Shown piece by piece: positions 19,194 to 28,278 of a stretch of 64,000 bases of DNA (within the stretch, counting starts at the first letter, position 1; every line of letters starts with the position of its first letter). Location: NCBI GenBank assembly GCA_028284225.1, contig JANQSD010000023.1, forward strand, positions 1-64,000, given 5' to 3'. Under the pieces are notes generated by a model. It did not search any database. It was given only the letters and a program-made list of their open reading frames with translations, and was not told the DNA's origin. The DNA is from Arenicellales bacterium (GTDB lineage Bacteria; Pseudomonadota; Gammaproteobacteria; Arenicellales; JAHEKD01). Position numbers and translations under genes: made by a program.

Positions 19194-20153
19194 TTAAAAC
19201 CTAACTTGAATCCCAACAAGCCAACCGAACTCATCATCACCATCGTTTTCATCTTCTTGACCAACTTCAGTAAATAATTTCACATGTTTAGTTAATGCAT
19301 AGGTTAAATTTGCATAATAAACATCAATATCCGACTCTGTGTCGGCATCAGCACTGAATGTTTCATAGCCACCTGCAATCGACCACACATCTGAAATTTT
19401 GTATTTACCAGCAGCTTGGATCCAGCTACCTTCATCATTATCCGAATAACCTAATATGGTTTTAAAGTTTCCAATTTTTCCGGCCACATATACACCTGTT
19501 GTATCAATGTCATCTGCACTAGTAATAGCACCTGTGTCCTCGTCTATAGTTTCGCCAGGCGTAAAGTCTTGATAAGCTAATCCAACTTCCCAACCTCCAA
19601 AATTGTATCTGGCAATGAGGTCAACTGATTTTTCATCCTCTGCCTCACCATCATCACCTTCTCCAATATCGGTTGAAAATCGAAGTTGAAAATCGCCAAA
19701 TGTCGCAGTACCGAAGATCAAATCATCGCCGGCATCCTGTGGAAATGCATCATTACCTCCCATTTCGTAATCGAAATCGGGACTATAATCATCTGTTGCA
19801 TAGTCATCCTTTCCGACCCCAAGCTTAAAGTTTTGCCAGTTTATGCCCAAAATAGCTTTGTCTAGTACATCTGCAGAGTCGTCATTATCAATCTCGCCCT
19901 TGAAGTCTAGATCTATTCGGTTAAACACACTGGTTGTATCCGAAACATCGTAGTCTCCAAAAAAGTGTAATTCAACATCATCATATTCAATTTCAGCGTC
20001 GTCACCAGGTTCTGCTCTTTCACGATATTGAATCTCAAAATCACCACCAACAGAGAACGTAAAATTGTCTTTTTCGAATACGGGTGTTTTCGAAAAAGAG
20101 GGTAGCGCAAATAACGCACATACAATAAAACAGAGTCCATTTGATCTCTTCAT
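19194..20153 (-). CDS. Outer-membrane porin (Gram-negative general porin type)
   Basis: I place the start at the second in-frame ATG (20153), because GAGGAA sits 7 nt upstream, while the ATG at 20168 has no ribosome binding site. This gives 319 residues with a short signal peptide (to about residue 21, ALPSFS). The mature protein is highly acidic, with alternating beta-strand patterns, and ends in a terminal aromatic residue (WLVGIQVRF), the signal for BAM-dependent outer-membrane insertion. Strands such as DVELHFFGDYDVSDTTSVFNRI fit trimeric porins. It lies between the terminator hairpin and the two-component genes, near TctCBA, and may be the outer-membrane entry for the same substrates, as porins beside TctCBA are in Pseudomonas. 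That link is inference. Confidence 0.85.
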   Translation of the reverse strand: MKRSNGLCFIVCALFALPSFSKTPVFEKDNFTFSVGGDFEIQYRERAEPGDDAEIEYDDVELHFFGDYDVSDTTSVFNRIDLDFKGEIDNDDSADVLDKAILGINWQNFKLGVGKDDYATDDYSPDFDYEMGGNDAFPQDAGDDLIFGTATFGDFQLRFSTDIGEGDDGEAEDEKSVDLIARYNFGGWEVGLAYQDFTPGETIDEDTGAITSADDIDTTGVYVAGKIGNFKTILGYSDNDEGSWIQAAGKYKISDVWSIAGGYETFSADADTESDIDVYYANLTYALTKHVKLFTEVGQEDENDGDDEFGWLVGIQVRF

Positions 20154-20255
20154 TATTAAATTCCTCATTCAAAGTATCAATTAGCAGTTGGAAAATGTAT
20201 CCAGTCTCAGAGACACTTAGAATCATTTGGTTATAATGTTTTTAATGAACAGAAA

Positions 20256-20283
20256 TCTAATAAAATTTATGAGTTTTATTAGA
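20256..20283. promoter_or_regulatory. Perfect 28-bp palindrome upstream of porin
   Basis: The arms TCTAATAAAA (20256-20265) and TTTTATTAGA (20274-20283) have an 8-nt spacer. It lies 103 bp upstream of the porin start and 130 bp after the response-regulator stop. It is AT-rich and lacks a clear T-run, so an operator is likelier than a terminator. Just beside it, at 20241-20251, is TTAATGAACAG, which recurs upstream of tctC at 22789-22799. Confidence 0.45.
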
Positions 20284-20412
20284 TAAAAACTAAGGAAGTT
20301 GAAAGTGATTCGCGACTACAATTTCTAAAAAATAATTAAATTATGTTTATTATGAGGCTTGAAACGATGTTTCAATTCATCGGGTCGATATAAATCTAAA
20401 TATCAAATCGCG

Positions 20413-21102
20413 TTATCTAATATTTAGTTTGTAAATACGTTCTGGCCGACCAACCCCCCCGTAAGTTACATCTGCAGTAAGTTCATTCAGGCTTACAAGA
20501 TACTCTAGATAACGACGTGCTGTTGTCCGACTAATTTTTAAAGACAAGCCTAGCTTTTCTGCAGTAATATGTTTTGGACACTCTTTAAGATGTATCTTGA
20601 TTTTATTTAGTGTCAGACTATCTATACCTTTTGGTAAACGTGGGGCAGATGAAGGAGTGCTATTAGGATTAAGTTGCAGCAACTTATCCACATCATGTTG
20701 TTGCATATTATCCAAATTATGCATCCGGTAATAATAATCTTGGTATTTTTTCATGCTTTTTTCAAGTCGCTGATATGAAATAGGCTTAATCAAATAATCA
20801 AATACGCCTCCGTGTAAAGCATTTCGTATGGTGTCAACATCTTTTGCCGCAGTGATCATAATCACATCCGTGTGACTTTTCTCTTCGCGGATTTGTTGGA
20901 GCAACTCAGTTCCTTTGCCATCTGGAAAATAATGGTCAAGGATAATCAAATCCGGTTGGATAACCTCAAACAAATCCTTTGCTTGTAATAATGTTTCGGC
21001 AATGCCGTCTACTTGAAAATAACTTAAACGACTTATAAAGCGATTCAGTATTTCTGCGTTACGGGGATCATCTTCAGCAATGATGATTGAAATTTTGCTC
21101 AT
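20413..21102 (-). CDS. CitB/DcuR-type response regulator
   Basis: A 229-residue protein. The receiver domain is at 1-125: the acidic pair Glu-Asp-Asp at 10-12, phospho-acceptor Asp in LIILDHYFPDGKG, Thr in VIMITAAKD and Lys in YLIKPI. The C-terminal part (about 165-229) has the CitB/DcuR helix-turn-helix, with KISRTTARRYLEYLVS and VTYGGVGRPER. Its ATG overlaps the kinase stop (TGATG), so the two are translationally coupled. In this family the pair senses di- or tricarboxylates and activates their transporters. The likely targets are the divergent tctCBA operon and the porin. Confidence 0.92.
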   Translation of the reverse strand: MSKISIIIAEDDPRNAEILNRFISRLSYFQVDGIAETLLQAKDLFEVIQPDLIILDHYFPDGKGTELLQQIREEKSHTDVIMITAAKDVDTIRNALHGGVFDYLIKPISYQRLEKSMKKYQDYYYRMHNLDNMQQHDVDKLLQLNPNSTPSSAPRLPKGIDSLTLNKIKIHLKECPKHITAEKLGLSLKISRTTARRYLEYLVSLNELTADVTYGGVGRPERIYKLNIR

Positions 21103-22703
21103 CAGATTTCCTCCTTAATTGGTTCTTTGGGAATAAAAACAGTAACCAGGCTACCGTTAGGTTTTACCTGGTCGATTGTTAAATGCCCCTGACATAATTC
21201 AAGTTGTTCTTTTACCAGCCATAAGCCATAGCCATGTTCCTGCTTATCTTTACTGCTAGTCCCTTTTGCAAAAATGATATTAATATCCAAATCGGAAATG
21301 CCTGGCCCTTGGTCTTCAATTTCAAACACTAGATCCTTTCCTATATCGATTGCAGAAAACCTCACCTTAGCTCCTTTGCCAGCATGCCTTAGGCTTGCTT
21401 CAAACGCATTATCCATAAGATTACCAAGAATAGTGATCAACCGGTTTCGATCTATATTGGGGGGGATTTCAGATATTTCACTGCTTTCTTCAACTTCTAG
21501 AGTTAATCCAAGCTCATTTGCTCTGTTAAATTTTCCAATTATCAAACCACACAGCACACTGCTTCGTATGGACTTTAAAAGGAATGTAATTAGTTCTTGT
21601 TGTTGAAAATGCTCGTGCCCAATTACCTCTAGCGCTTTTTCAGTTTCGTTAAGCGAAATCAATCCAGATAGTGTTTGTAACCGGTTTGAGTATTCGTGCG
21701 CCTGGCTGCGCAACATGTCGGCTTGCTGTTCAACATTTGATAGTTTTAGAGATAGTTGCTCCAACTCATTTTTAAGTCGAAAACTGATCACAGTGCCTAA
21801 GTATTCACTATCTACATATATAGGGGATAAGTTCATCACAACTGGCTGATTATTTATTGTTTCTTCCAAATCTTGAACAGGCCTCTTTAACCCTCCAAAA
21901 TCGAGAATTTTCAAGATTTCATCGTTTGGAATGATATCGCTGAGAAAGCGTGATCTAATTTTTTGCAATGACTTCAAACCTAAAAAGTCCAAGGCAGATT
22001 TATTAATATTAGTAATTCGATTAGAAGCATCAATCGAGATAACACCCTCTTTTATCGCCTCTAACGTATTTGACTGTTCGGCAAACAAGCGAGCGATTTC
22101 TTCTGGTTCATAGCCATGAATTGATTTTTTTATTTCACGGGATAAATAAATAGCGACCATCACGGTTGACAGTACCACCAAGGCTAAATAGATTAGTGCA
22201 TTGTTTTGATAACTCTTTACAGTCTTTGCGACGGTATCCAACATATACCCGACAGATACGACACCAATAATGTTACCGCTTGAATCTTTAATAGGTGCTT
22301 TACCACGCATTGATGGTCCTAAACTTCCAACCGCCTTTGACACATAAGATTGACCATATTTCAAAGCCTGATCATTATCTCCACCCTGCATGGGTTTGCC
22401 GATCCGCTCAGGTACTGGGTGACTTAATCGAATACCTTGTTTATCACCAATAACAACAAACCGGGCATCAATTTTGCTGGCAATATTTAAACTTATGGTT
22501 TGTAGATAATCCGTATCGGCAAGTTCAACAGCATTTGATATCTCTTTTATTTGTGAGATTGATTGCGCAACATTTTTTGCACGTTGCCCGATCTGATTTT
22601 CAAGAACATCTTCCAGATAAATAAAATTGAAAGCAAGTAGTATTCCTCCTTGTGCGATGGTGAGCCCAAGTAAAATTAATAATACTCGTTTTTGAAAATT
22701 CAA
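21102..22703 (-). CDS. CitA/DcuS-type sensor histidine kinase
   Basis: A 533-residue membrane kinase. TM1 is at about 7-27. A periplasmic PAS/Cache domain spans about 30-165, with the ISHPVPERIGKPMQGGD-like segment seen here as RLSHPVPERIG. TM2 is at about 168-188 and a cytoplasmic PAS domain at about 210-320. The DHp helix has His in AHEYSNRLQTLSGL, and the HATPase domain carries the N box (NLMDNAFEA) and G boxes (DQGPGISD, GYGLWLV). It is encoded first, with its response regulator overlapping downstream. It lies divergent from tctCBA, replacing the TctDE pair known elsewhere. The likely ligand is citrate or a related carboxylate. Confidence 0.92.
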   Translation of the reverse strand: MNFQKRVLLILLGLTIAQGGILLAFNFIYLEDVLENQIGQRAKNVAQSISQIKEISNAVELADTDYLQTISLNIASKIDARFVVIGDKQGIRLSHPVPERIGKPMQGGDNDQALKYGQSYVSKAVGSLGPSMRGKAPIKDSSGNIIGVVSVGYMLDTVAKTVKSYQNNALIYLALVVLSTVMVAIYLSREIKKSIHGYEPEEIARLFAEQSNTLEAIKEGVISIDASNRITNINKSALDFLGLKSLQKIRSRFLSDIIPNDEILKILDFGGLKRPVQDLEETINNQPVVMNLSPIYVDSEYLGTVISFRLKNELEQLSLKLSNVEQQADMLRSQAHEYSNRLQTLSGLISLNETEKALEVIGHEHFQQQELITFLLKSIRSSVLCGLIIGKFNRANELGLTLEVEESSEISEIPPNIDRNRLITILGNLMDNAFEASLRHAGKGAKVRFSAIDIGKDLVFEIEDQGPGISDLDINIIFAKGTSSKDKQEHGYGLWLVKEQLELCQGHLTIDQVKPNGSLVTVFIPKEPIKEEI

Positions 22704-22898
22704 TTAGTTGCAAAAATTATTTTATCATCAGCATAAATTGATAACCCTATAAACTACATATTGCAATAAATTTCTACAAACATTATGAACTTAATGAACA
22801 GTATTTTAATTAGTTGAGTTTAATGATTTATTATTTTCACTTTTAAAAACTTCGGTTAGCTTGGTACATAACGCAAACCAATCTTTAGTTTTCTAGTT

Positions 22899-23870
22899 AT
22901 GCGCATTAAATTACGAAGAGTTTTTTCTGTAACATTCATCGGTCTTCTGCTAATCACTCAGCTTAGTGCCCAAGACAAACTTGATTCCATACACTTTTTG
23001 ATCCCGGGTGGTGCGGGTGGGGGTTGGGATAGCACAGCACGCGGTACAGGTGAAGCACTCACTAAATCTGGCCTTGTCGGTCAAGCATCGTATGAGAATA
23101 TGTCAGGTGGTGGAGGTGGTAAAGCCATCGGTTACTTGATTGAAAATGCCGAAAGTAATTACGACACATTAATGGTTAATTCGACACCAATCGTCATTCG
23201 ATCTTTAACAGGTGTTTTCCCTCAAAATTTTCGGGATTTGACCATGGTTGCCGGAATTATAGGTGATTATGCAGCATTCGTAGTAGGTAAGGATAGCCCC
23301 CTTAACAATTTCAATGACCTGGTCGAGCTTTATAAAGCTAATCCATCCGATGTTGCTATTGGTGGAGGTTCAGTTCCTGGTGGTATGGATCATTTGGTTG
23401 CGGCTATGGTAATGGAGGCTGCTGGAGAAGATCCGATTGCCGTTAAATATATACCTTACGATGCTGGTGGCAAAGCTATGGCCGGACTGTTATCTGGAGA
23501 AGTGGTCGCTATATCAACCGGATTTTCAGAAGCGATAGCGCTAGCAGAGGCTGGCGAAGCAAAAATTATTGGCGTTACCTCGTCCGAGCGGGTGGATACT
23601 ATGCCGGATGCCATGACTTTAAAAGAACAAGGTATAGATGTTGAATTTGTCAATTGGCGCGGCTTGTTTGCAGCACCTGGATTGCCTCAAGATAAGTTAA
23701 CAGTCTATCAAGAAGTATTAACCGCTATGTATGACACGCCAGAATGGGAAGAAGTCAGGGCACGAAACGGTTGGGTAAACATTCACAATTCAGGGGATGA
23801 CTTTGTTGTCTTTTTGGAAAATCAAGAACAAGTTATCAGCGAGTTAATGAAGAAGTTGGGGTTTCTGTAA
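22899..23870 (+). CDS. tctC: Tripartite tricarboxylate transporter, substrate-binding protein TctC
   Basis: A 323-residue periplasmic protein (Bug/TctC family) with a signal peptide ending LSAQ (about residue 24). The region IHFLIPGGAGGGWDSTARGTGEAL matches the family's ligand-contacting loop (P-x-x-x-GGxxD). It delivers a carboxylate to the TctAB membrane complex and is first in the tctCBA operon, divergent from the CitA-like kinase. The intergenic region carries TTAATGAACAG, shared with the porin upstream region. The ligand is probably a tri- or dicarboxylate; the family also binds other acids. Confidence 0.9.
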   Translation: MRIKLRRVFSVTFIGLLLITQLSAQDKLDSIHFLIPGGAGGGWDSTARGTGEALTKSGLVGQASYENMSGGGGGKAIGYLIENAESNYDTLMVNSTPIVIRSLTGVFPQNFRDLTMVAGIIGDYAAFVVGKDSPLNNFNDLVELYKANPSDVAIGGGSVPGGMDHLVAAMVMEAAGEDPIAVKYIPYDAGGKAMAGLLSGEVVAISTGFSEAIALAEAGEAKIIGVTSSERVDTMPDAMTLKEQGIDVEFVNWRGLFAAPGLPQDKLTVYQEVLTAMYDTPEWEEVRARNGWVNIHNSGDDFVVFLENQEQVISELMKKLGFL

Positions 23871-23929
23871 TGATTTCAATTCAAGTGAGTTTGCATTAGC
23901 AACTGGATTTTCATAGAGGAGGAAGAAGT

Positions 23930-24424
23930 ATGACTTTAAACCGCTGGATTGCGCTTTCGTTCCTGATAATATGTTTGATTTATGGTTATACCGCCTATTT
24001 CGTCATGGATGCGGCGCTTCCACCTTTCATGAAACGCTCTCCGATCTGGCCGAGTTCATTCCCCAAAGTTTTATCTGCGCTGGGGATCATATTGGCAACC
24101 ATTGTATTGTTCACACCTCGTTCAAAAGATAAGGAACCCAGTGCAGGGGATATTAACTATCGTAAGCTGGGGGAATATAACCTGGGCCAAGCATTGGGTT
24201 TATTGGGGTTGATGGTGCTTTATGCATTCAGTCTAAGACCAATTGGATTTTTAATCTCTACATTTGTCTTTTTGGTTTTAAGCAGCTATTTATTAGGTGA
24301 GCGCAAATGGCATTTCATGATCCCAATTGCCGTGCTAACAGCCGTAGTGGTTTGGTATCTGGTGCAACAAGTTCTGGGCATATATTTAAGGCCTTTACCC
24401 TGGTTTCTAACTTCTGGAGGGTAA
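23930..24424 (+). CDS. tctB: Tripartite tricarboxylate transporter, small membrane subunit TctB
   Basis: A 164-residue protein with four hydrophobic segments, matching TctB in length and in the PxPxFxPxxLxxLGIxL-like start, seen here as IWPSSFPKVLSALGIIL. The motif RPIGFLISTFVFLVLSSYLLGERKW is typical. A good ribosome binding site (GAGGAGGAAG) precedes the ATG. It ends 3 bp before tctA. Confidence 0.88.
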   Translation: MTLNRWIALSFLIICLIYGYTAYFVMDAALPPFMKRSPIWPSSFPKVLSALGIILATIVLFTPRSKDKEPSAGDINYRKLGEYNLGQALGLLGLMVLYAFSLRPIGFLISTFVFLVLSSYLLGERKWHFMIPIAVLTAVVVWYLVQQVLGIYLRPLPWFLTSGG

Positions 24425-24427
24425 GTC

Positions 24428-25948
24428 ATGTTAGAAGGATTATTACAAGGCCTAGCGACTGTTTTTTCAATAAAGATGATTTTGATGGTTGTTGGAGGCT
24501 GTCTGATTGGAACATTCATCGGCATGCTGCCAGGACTTGGCCCGATGTCCATCATTGCAATTATGATTCCAATTGCGATCAGTTTAGGTGATCCCTCCGC
24601 AGCATTAATCTTACTGGCCGGTGTTTATTATGGCGCTATATTTGGCGGTTCTACGTCTTCAATCCTGATTAATGCTCCTGGTGTTGCTTCAACCGTCGCC
24701 AGTAGTTTTGATGGTTTTCCATTGGCGAGATCAGGTAAAGCGGGTAAAGCACTCACTGTTGCGGCCATTTCATCATTCGTCGGTGGTACATTCGGTGCGC
24801 TCTTATTAATGGTGTTTGCGCCAATGCTGGCCTCGGTTGCCTTATTATTCCATTCTGCTGAATACTTTGGCATGATGGTGGTCGGGCTTTCAGCTATTGC
24901 GGCCTTTGCAGGCACCGGACAAGTTGCAAAAGCATTAATGATGACCGTGACCGGCTTAATGCTGGCCACTGTAGGTGAGGCGGCTTTGTTTAATGCGCCA
25001 CGTTTTACTGCCGGCATCATGGATTTACAATCCGGGCTGGGATTCATCACTTTGGCAATGGCAATGTTCGCGCTTCCCGAAGCTCTATATTTAGTGCTTG
25101 ACCCAACTCGATCCAATACAGGTGGAAGTGGTGACGATGCAATTAAAAATCTGCGCATATCACGGCAAGAAGCAAAACAAATAACACCTGTAGTAACGCG
25201 TCAATCCATACAAGGATTTTTTATTGGTGTATTACCAGGCGCAGGTGCCACAATTGCTTCTTTTTTAGGTTATGCTGTTGAACGCAATATAGCCAGCAAA
25301 GAAGAACAAGAACAGTTTGGAAAAGGTTCAGTTAAAGGTCTTGCAGCACCAGAATCGGCTAACAATGCTGCCTGTACAGGTTCATTTGTGCCCTTATTGA
25401 CCCTTGGCATCCCCGGATCCGGAACAACAGCAATATTATTAGGTGCATTAATTGCATTGAATGTGACACCCGGTCCACGACTCATGATTGATCAACCCGA
25501 AATTTTTTGGGGCGTAATTATTTCTATGTATCTGGGTAATTTAATTTTGTTGATCTTAAATTTACCTTTAATTCCGTATATTGCAAAAATCCTTACAGTA
25601 CCCCGGAATTACTTAATACCGTTTATTTTGTTTTTTACTTTAATGGGTGTGTACATAGGTCAGAATAATGCAACAGAATTAATTATTTTGGTTATCCTGG
25701 GCATTATTGCCACGATTCTTAGATTTGCTGACTATCCCTTGGCACCATTATTAATCGGTTTCATCCTGGGTCCTATGTTGGAAGACAACTTTGCCCGTTC
25801 AGTGCAACTATATGGAGGCATTGAATTTATCTGGCAACGACCTATGACATTGGGTTTATTGGTTCTCGCCTTTGTTTTGGTCTTTTTGCCGACTTATCGT
25901 GCCCGCCGCGCTCGAATACGCGCTCAAGGAATCGCAGATGGAGATTAG
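24428..25948 (+). CDS. tctA: Tripartite tricarboxylate transporter, large membrane subunit TctA
   Basis: A 506-residue protein with about 12 membrane segments. It has the TctA signatures: GTFIGMLPGLGPMS near residue 25, YYGAIFGGSTSSILINAPG near 75, and a second-half copy GFFIGVLPGAGATIASFLGYAVE with ESANNAACTGSFVPLLTLGIPGSGTTA. These duplicated glycine-rich loops form the transport site. The operon tctCBA is complete. A 7-bp inverted repeat (CAACTCA...TGAGTTG) follows at about 25960-25994 and may weaken transcription into the carbonic anhydrase gene. Confidence 0.94.
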   Translation: MLEGLLQGLATVFSIKMILMVVGGCLIGTFIGMLPGLGPMSIIAIMIPIAISLGDPSAALILLAGVYYGAIFGGSTSSILINAPGVASTVASSFDGFPLARSGKAGKALTVAAISSFVGGTFGALLLMVFAPMLASVALLFHSAEYFGMMVVGLSAIAAFAGTGQVAKALMMTVTGLMLATVGEAALFNAPRFTAGIMDLQSGLGFITLAMAMFALPEALYLVLDPTRSNTGGSGDDAIKNLRISRQEAKQITPVVTRQSIQGFFIGVLPGAGATIASFLGYAVERNIASKEEQEQFGKGSVKGLAAPESANNAACTGSFVPLLTLGIPGSGTTAILLGALIALNVTPGPRLMIDQPEIFWGVIISMYLGNLILLILNLPLIPYIAKILTVPRNYLIPFILFFTLMGVYIGQNNATELIILVILGIIATILRFADYPLAPLLIGFILGPMLEDNFARSVQLYGGIEFIWQRPMTLGLLVLAFVLVFLPTYRARRARIRAQGIADGD

Positions 25949-26038
25949 CTAATCAACATAGCAACTCAGTTTAGCTGATAGGAAGAATTGAGTTGTAAAA
26001 ATAATATCTGACTAAGTAAACTAATTCAATTTACGACA

Positions 26039-26704
26039 ATGACATATCGAGATAAAACCGAGTCGGGAAATTCGGAAACTAACACCCCCCGACATCTACT
26101 AGACAATAACCTTGCCTGGGCAACATCCATAAAAGAAAAGGAACCTGATTTTTTTTCTAAGCTTTCACAACAACAAACACCGGAATACCTGTGGATTGGG
26201 TGCTCAGATAGTCGGGTACCGGTCAATCAGATTATCGATCTAATGCCAGGCCAAGTTTTCGTCCATCGGAATATTGCCAATGTAATAGTGCAAAGTGATT
26301 TGAACTCACTTTCAGTCATACAGTATGCAGTTGATGTACTCAAGGTTAAACATATTATCGTTTGTGGTCATTATGGTTGTGGTGGTATTGCAGCTGCAAT
26401 AGAGGATAAAGAACATGGCTTAATTGACAATTGGTTACAACATATCAAAAACGTAATTCGAGTCCATAGTGATGAATTAAAGAAACTCAAAGGTGACACA
26501 CTTCACAAGCGTTTATGTGAACTTAATGTGATTGAGCAGGTGATTAATATCTGTAACACAACTATAGTTAAATGCGCCTGGAAGAGAGGAGCAAACTTGA
26601 ATGTTAACGGTTGGATTTACAGCTTAGAAAATGGCCTAATTCATGATCTTAATATTCAGATCGGCTCTACTAGTGATTTAAAGCAAAAATTAGATTCCTT
26701 TTGA
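26039..26704 (+). CDS. Beta-class carbonic anhydrase
   Basis: A 221-residue protein, the normal length. The zinc ligands are Cys55, His111 and Cys114, with the Asp57/Arg59 dyad in CSDSRV and the GHYGCGG motif at 110-116. It interconverts CO2 and bicarbonate in the cytoplasm (no signal peptide). It lies 90 bp downstream of tctA on the same strand and may be co-expressed, perhaps supplying bicarbonate or handling CO2 from decarboxylation of imported acids; that is inference. No clear Shine-Dalgarno precedes the ATG. A second, unrelated carbonic anhydrase (delta class) is at 45.5 kb. Confidence 0.95.
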   Translation: MTYRDKTESGNSETNTPRHLLDNNLAWATSIKEKEPDFFSKLSQQQTPEYLWIGCSDSRVPVNQIIDLMPGQVFVHRNIANVIVQSDLNSLSVIQYAVDVLKVKHIIVCGHYGCGGIAAAIEDKEHGLIDNWLQHIKNVIRVHSDELKKLKGDTLHKRLCELNVIEQVINICNTTIVKCAWKRGANLNVNGWIYSLENGLIHDLNIQIGSTSDLKQKLDSF

Positions 26705-27341
26705 AGGACATGGAATTATTATTGTAAATTTTTTCTGGGTTATATGGGACTTATTCTATAGTTTAAATAGAGCTAAATGCAGTAAACGCCTGAATTGAGA
26801 GTTTGTAAGTCTTTGATTTATAGGGCAGATAAATTTCTACAAACCACTTTTAATCAGGTGGTCGGGCGTTCGCATTGCTCCAGGCGCGCCACTCCAATCT
26901 GAAAAGCAGTGCAATAGGCTAGAATTACCAACAAAATTGATTACTTTAAATTCAAGTAATCCATGACTTAGGTTACCCCAGTGATAAACCCAAAAATGTG
27001 ACTGGGCTTTATTTAAGTAAAAAGCTCGTAAATTCTCTAAATTTCTTTATCCATGCTGATCCTCTTTGATCCATTTTGTGACTGTTTTTCAGGGGCGGCT
27101 CAAATTAAAGCGAATACATCACCGCAAATCATAGGGGGCGGTATGAATGATCAAATGAAAACTAAGTCCTAAGTAGATATTAATAAATGAAATTTGATTT
27201 GATTTCTGTATGATAAAACTGACATTATATTTTATCGGACTCATAGTACCCTAAGAAGACACTTTGGTATTTAAAACTGCCCTAGACGTAATTACTTAAA
27301 GACTGATACAGTGAATACTTTGTTTTAATTCGTGAAGCAAG
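26705..27341. other. Intergenic region holding a tRNA-like footprint
   Basis: About 640 bp between the carbonic anhydrase and the AraC gene. I see no protein gene. It contains the tRNA-Lys-like 3' half at 26847-26891 and otherwise AT-rich sequence, with an isolated TTTGATC at 27065 that resembles one half of the operator repeats described below. Confidence 0.5.
26847..26891 (+). repeat. tRNA-Lys-like 3' half (possible att-site footprint)
   Basis: These 45 nt align without gaps to the 3' half of a bacterial tRNA-Lys(UUU). They start with the anticodon loop CTTTTAA and the following TCA, keep TGGTCG in the variable loop, and keep GTTCG-AT in the T loop. The T stem still pairs (GGGCG/TGCTC), and the end is GCCA at the position expected for CCA. 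The 5' half is absent: AACCA upstream cannot pair with TCAGG, so this is not a working tRNA. Fragments starting at the anticodon loop are typical of attachment sites left by tyrosine integrases. No integrase is seen nearby. Confidence 0.4.
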
Positions 27342-28193
27342 TTGAGCAAAATTAGAAACAATCAATCGCAAAGAAATCTAATGCAAAATGACCCAATATC
27401 ATTGATTGAGGAAATAACATCAGTCAAGACATTTTTAATCAGTCAAGCGACTACCCATAAATTCCGGGATTTATATATTTTTAATACAATGCTCGTTCTT
27501 ATCCAGACTGGTTCGAAAAGTGTTAAAACCAGTGATCGAAGCACTATTGATGCTCATCCAGGGGAGTTGCTTGTTTTTCCATCAGGTACTTCCATTACGA
27601 TTGAAAATCGGATCATCTCCGGTTCTGACTATTCTGCATGGTGCGTATCATATCCGGATGCATTGATTAGAATGGTTTTTGATTCGGTAAATACAGGCAT
27701 TCGAGATAGTTCCGCTATTCATCTTGAAAAATGTCCAAAGAAATTGGTTACTTTATTAAAAAACATAGGTGAAGTTCAAACTTCAAAATCGACACCAAAA
27801 GAAATCATCTTGCACAGAATATGCGAACCATTGATCTGGCTTAAGTCGTTGGGAATTTTTTTATCTACGCCGACTGAAAAGTCCCTCGAATACCGTTTAC
27901 GGGATTTAATTACGTCAGAACCCGGTCATAGATGGCGTGCAAACGATGTTGCAGCAGAGTTTGGATATAGCGAGGCCACGCTACGTCGGCGATTACAACA
28001 ACTTAATACAACTTTCTCTGCTATATTAATGAACGTTAGACTTGAGTACGGGCTTAGTTTGTTACAAACGACACAAATGCCTATTTCACAGATTGCCCTG
28101 GAATCTGGCTTTTCTACTCCTTCGCATTTTTCTGAAGCATTTAGGACTCGATTTGATATCCCACCAAAATATATACGCAAACCCAAAATTTGA
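27342..28193 (+). CDS. AraC-family transcriptional regulator
   Basis: The frame opens at a TTG (27342), giving 283 residues; an ATG at 27381 (residue 14) is a plausible alternative, and neither has a strong ribosome binding site. The N-terminal part (to about 170) is a cupin-like sensor (AHPGELLVFPSGTSITIENR). The C-terminal part (about 185-283) is the double HTH: WRANDVAAEFGYSEATLRRRL and PISQIALESGFSTPSHFSEAF. It lies directly upstream of the second TRAP operon. Paired TTTGATC repeats upstream of that operon and of the 32.4-kb operon are its likely binding sites. Confidence 0.92.
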   Translation: MSKIRNNQSQRNLMQNDPISLIEEITSVKTFLISQATTHKFRDLYIFNTMLVLIQTGSKSVKTSDRSTIDAHPGELLVFPSGTSITIENRIISGSDYSAWCVSYPDALIRMVFDSVNTGIRDSSAIHLEKCPKKLVTLLKNIGEVQTSKSTPKEIILHRICEPLIWLKSLGIFLSTPTEKSLEYRLRDLITSEPGHRWRANDVAAEFGYSEATLRRRLQQLNTTFSAILMNVRLEYGLSLLQTTQMPISQIALESGFSTPSHFSEAFRTRFDIPPKYIRKPKI

Positions 28194-28229
28194 TCGAATT
28201 TTGATGGTCTTTGATTGAGATATGAAAGC
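28189..28229 (+). promoter_or_regulatory. Predicted AraC-type operator, copy 1 (TRAP operon promoter)
   Basis: Direct repeats TTTGATC (28189-28195) and TTTGATT (28210-28216), starts 21 bp apart, are followed by the sequence TATGAA. The block overlaps the end of the AraC gene and lies 63 bp upstream of the TRAP binding-protein start. A matching block with the same period occurs at 32339-32378. Two direct half-sites two helical turns apart fit AraC-type activation just upstream of the -35 region. Confidence 0.65.
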
Positions 28230-28278
28230 AGTTTAAAACCTGATTGGATAACCTCTATTTAAAAAGAGGAGTCTAACT

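Noticed and set aside
26786-26891. Full tRNA gene starting at ACGCCTG
   Set aside because: An upstream ACGCCTG could pair with the acceptor end, but the spacing is about 106 nt, and the D arm and anticodon stem cannot be formed. Only the 3' half is supported.
27055-27071. Third AraC-type operator upstream of the AraC gene
   Set aside because: A single TTTGATC without a partner at 21 bp; the nearest similar bases are 11 bp away.
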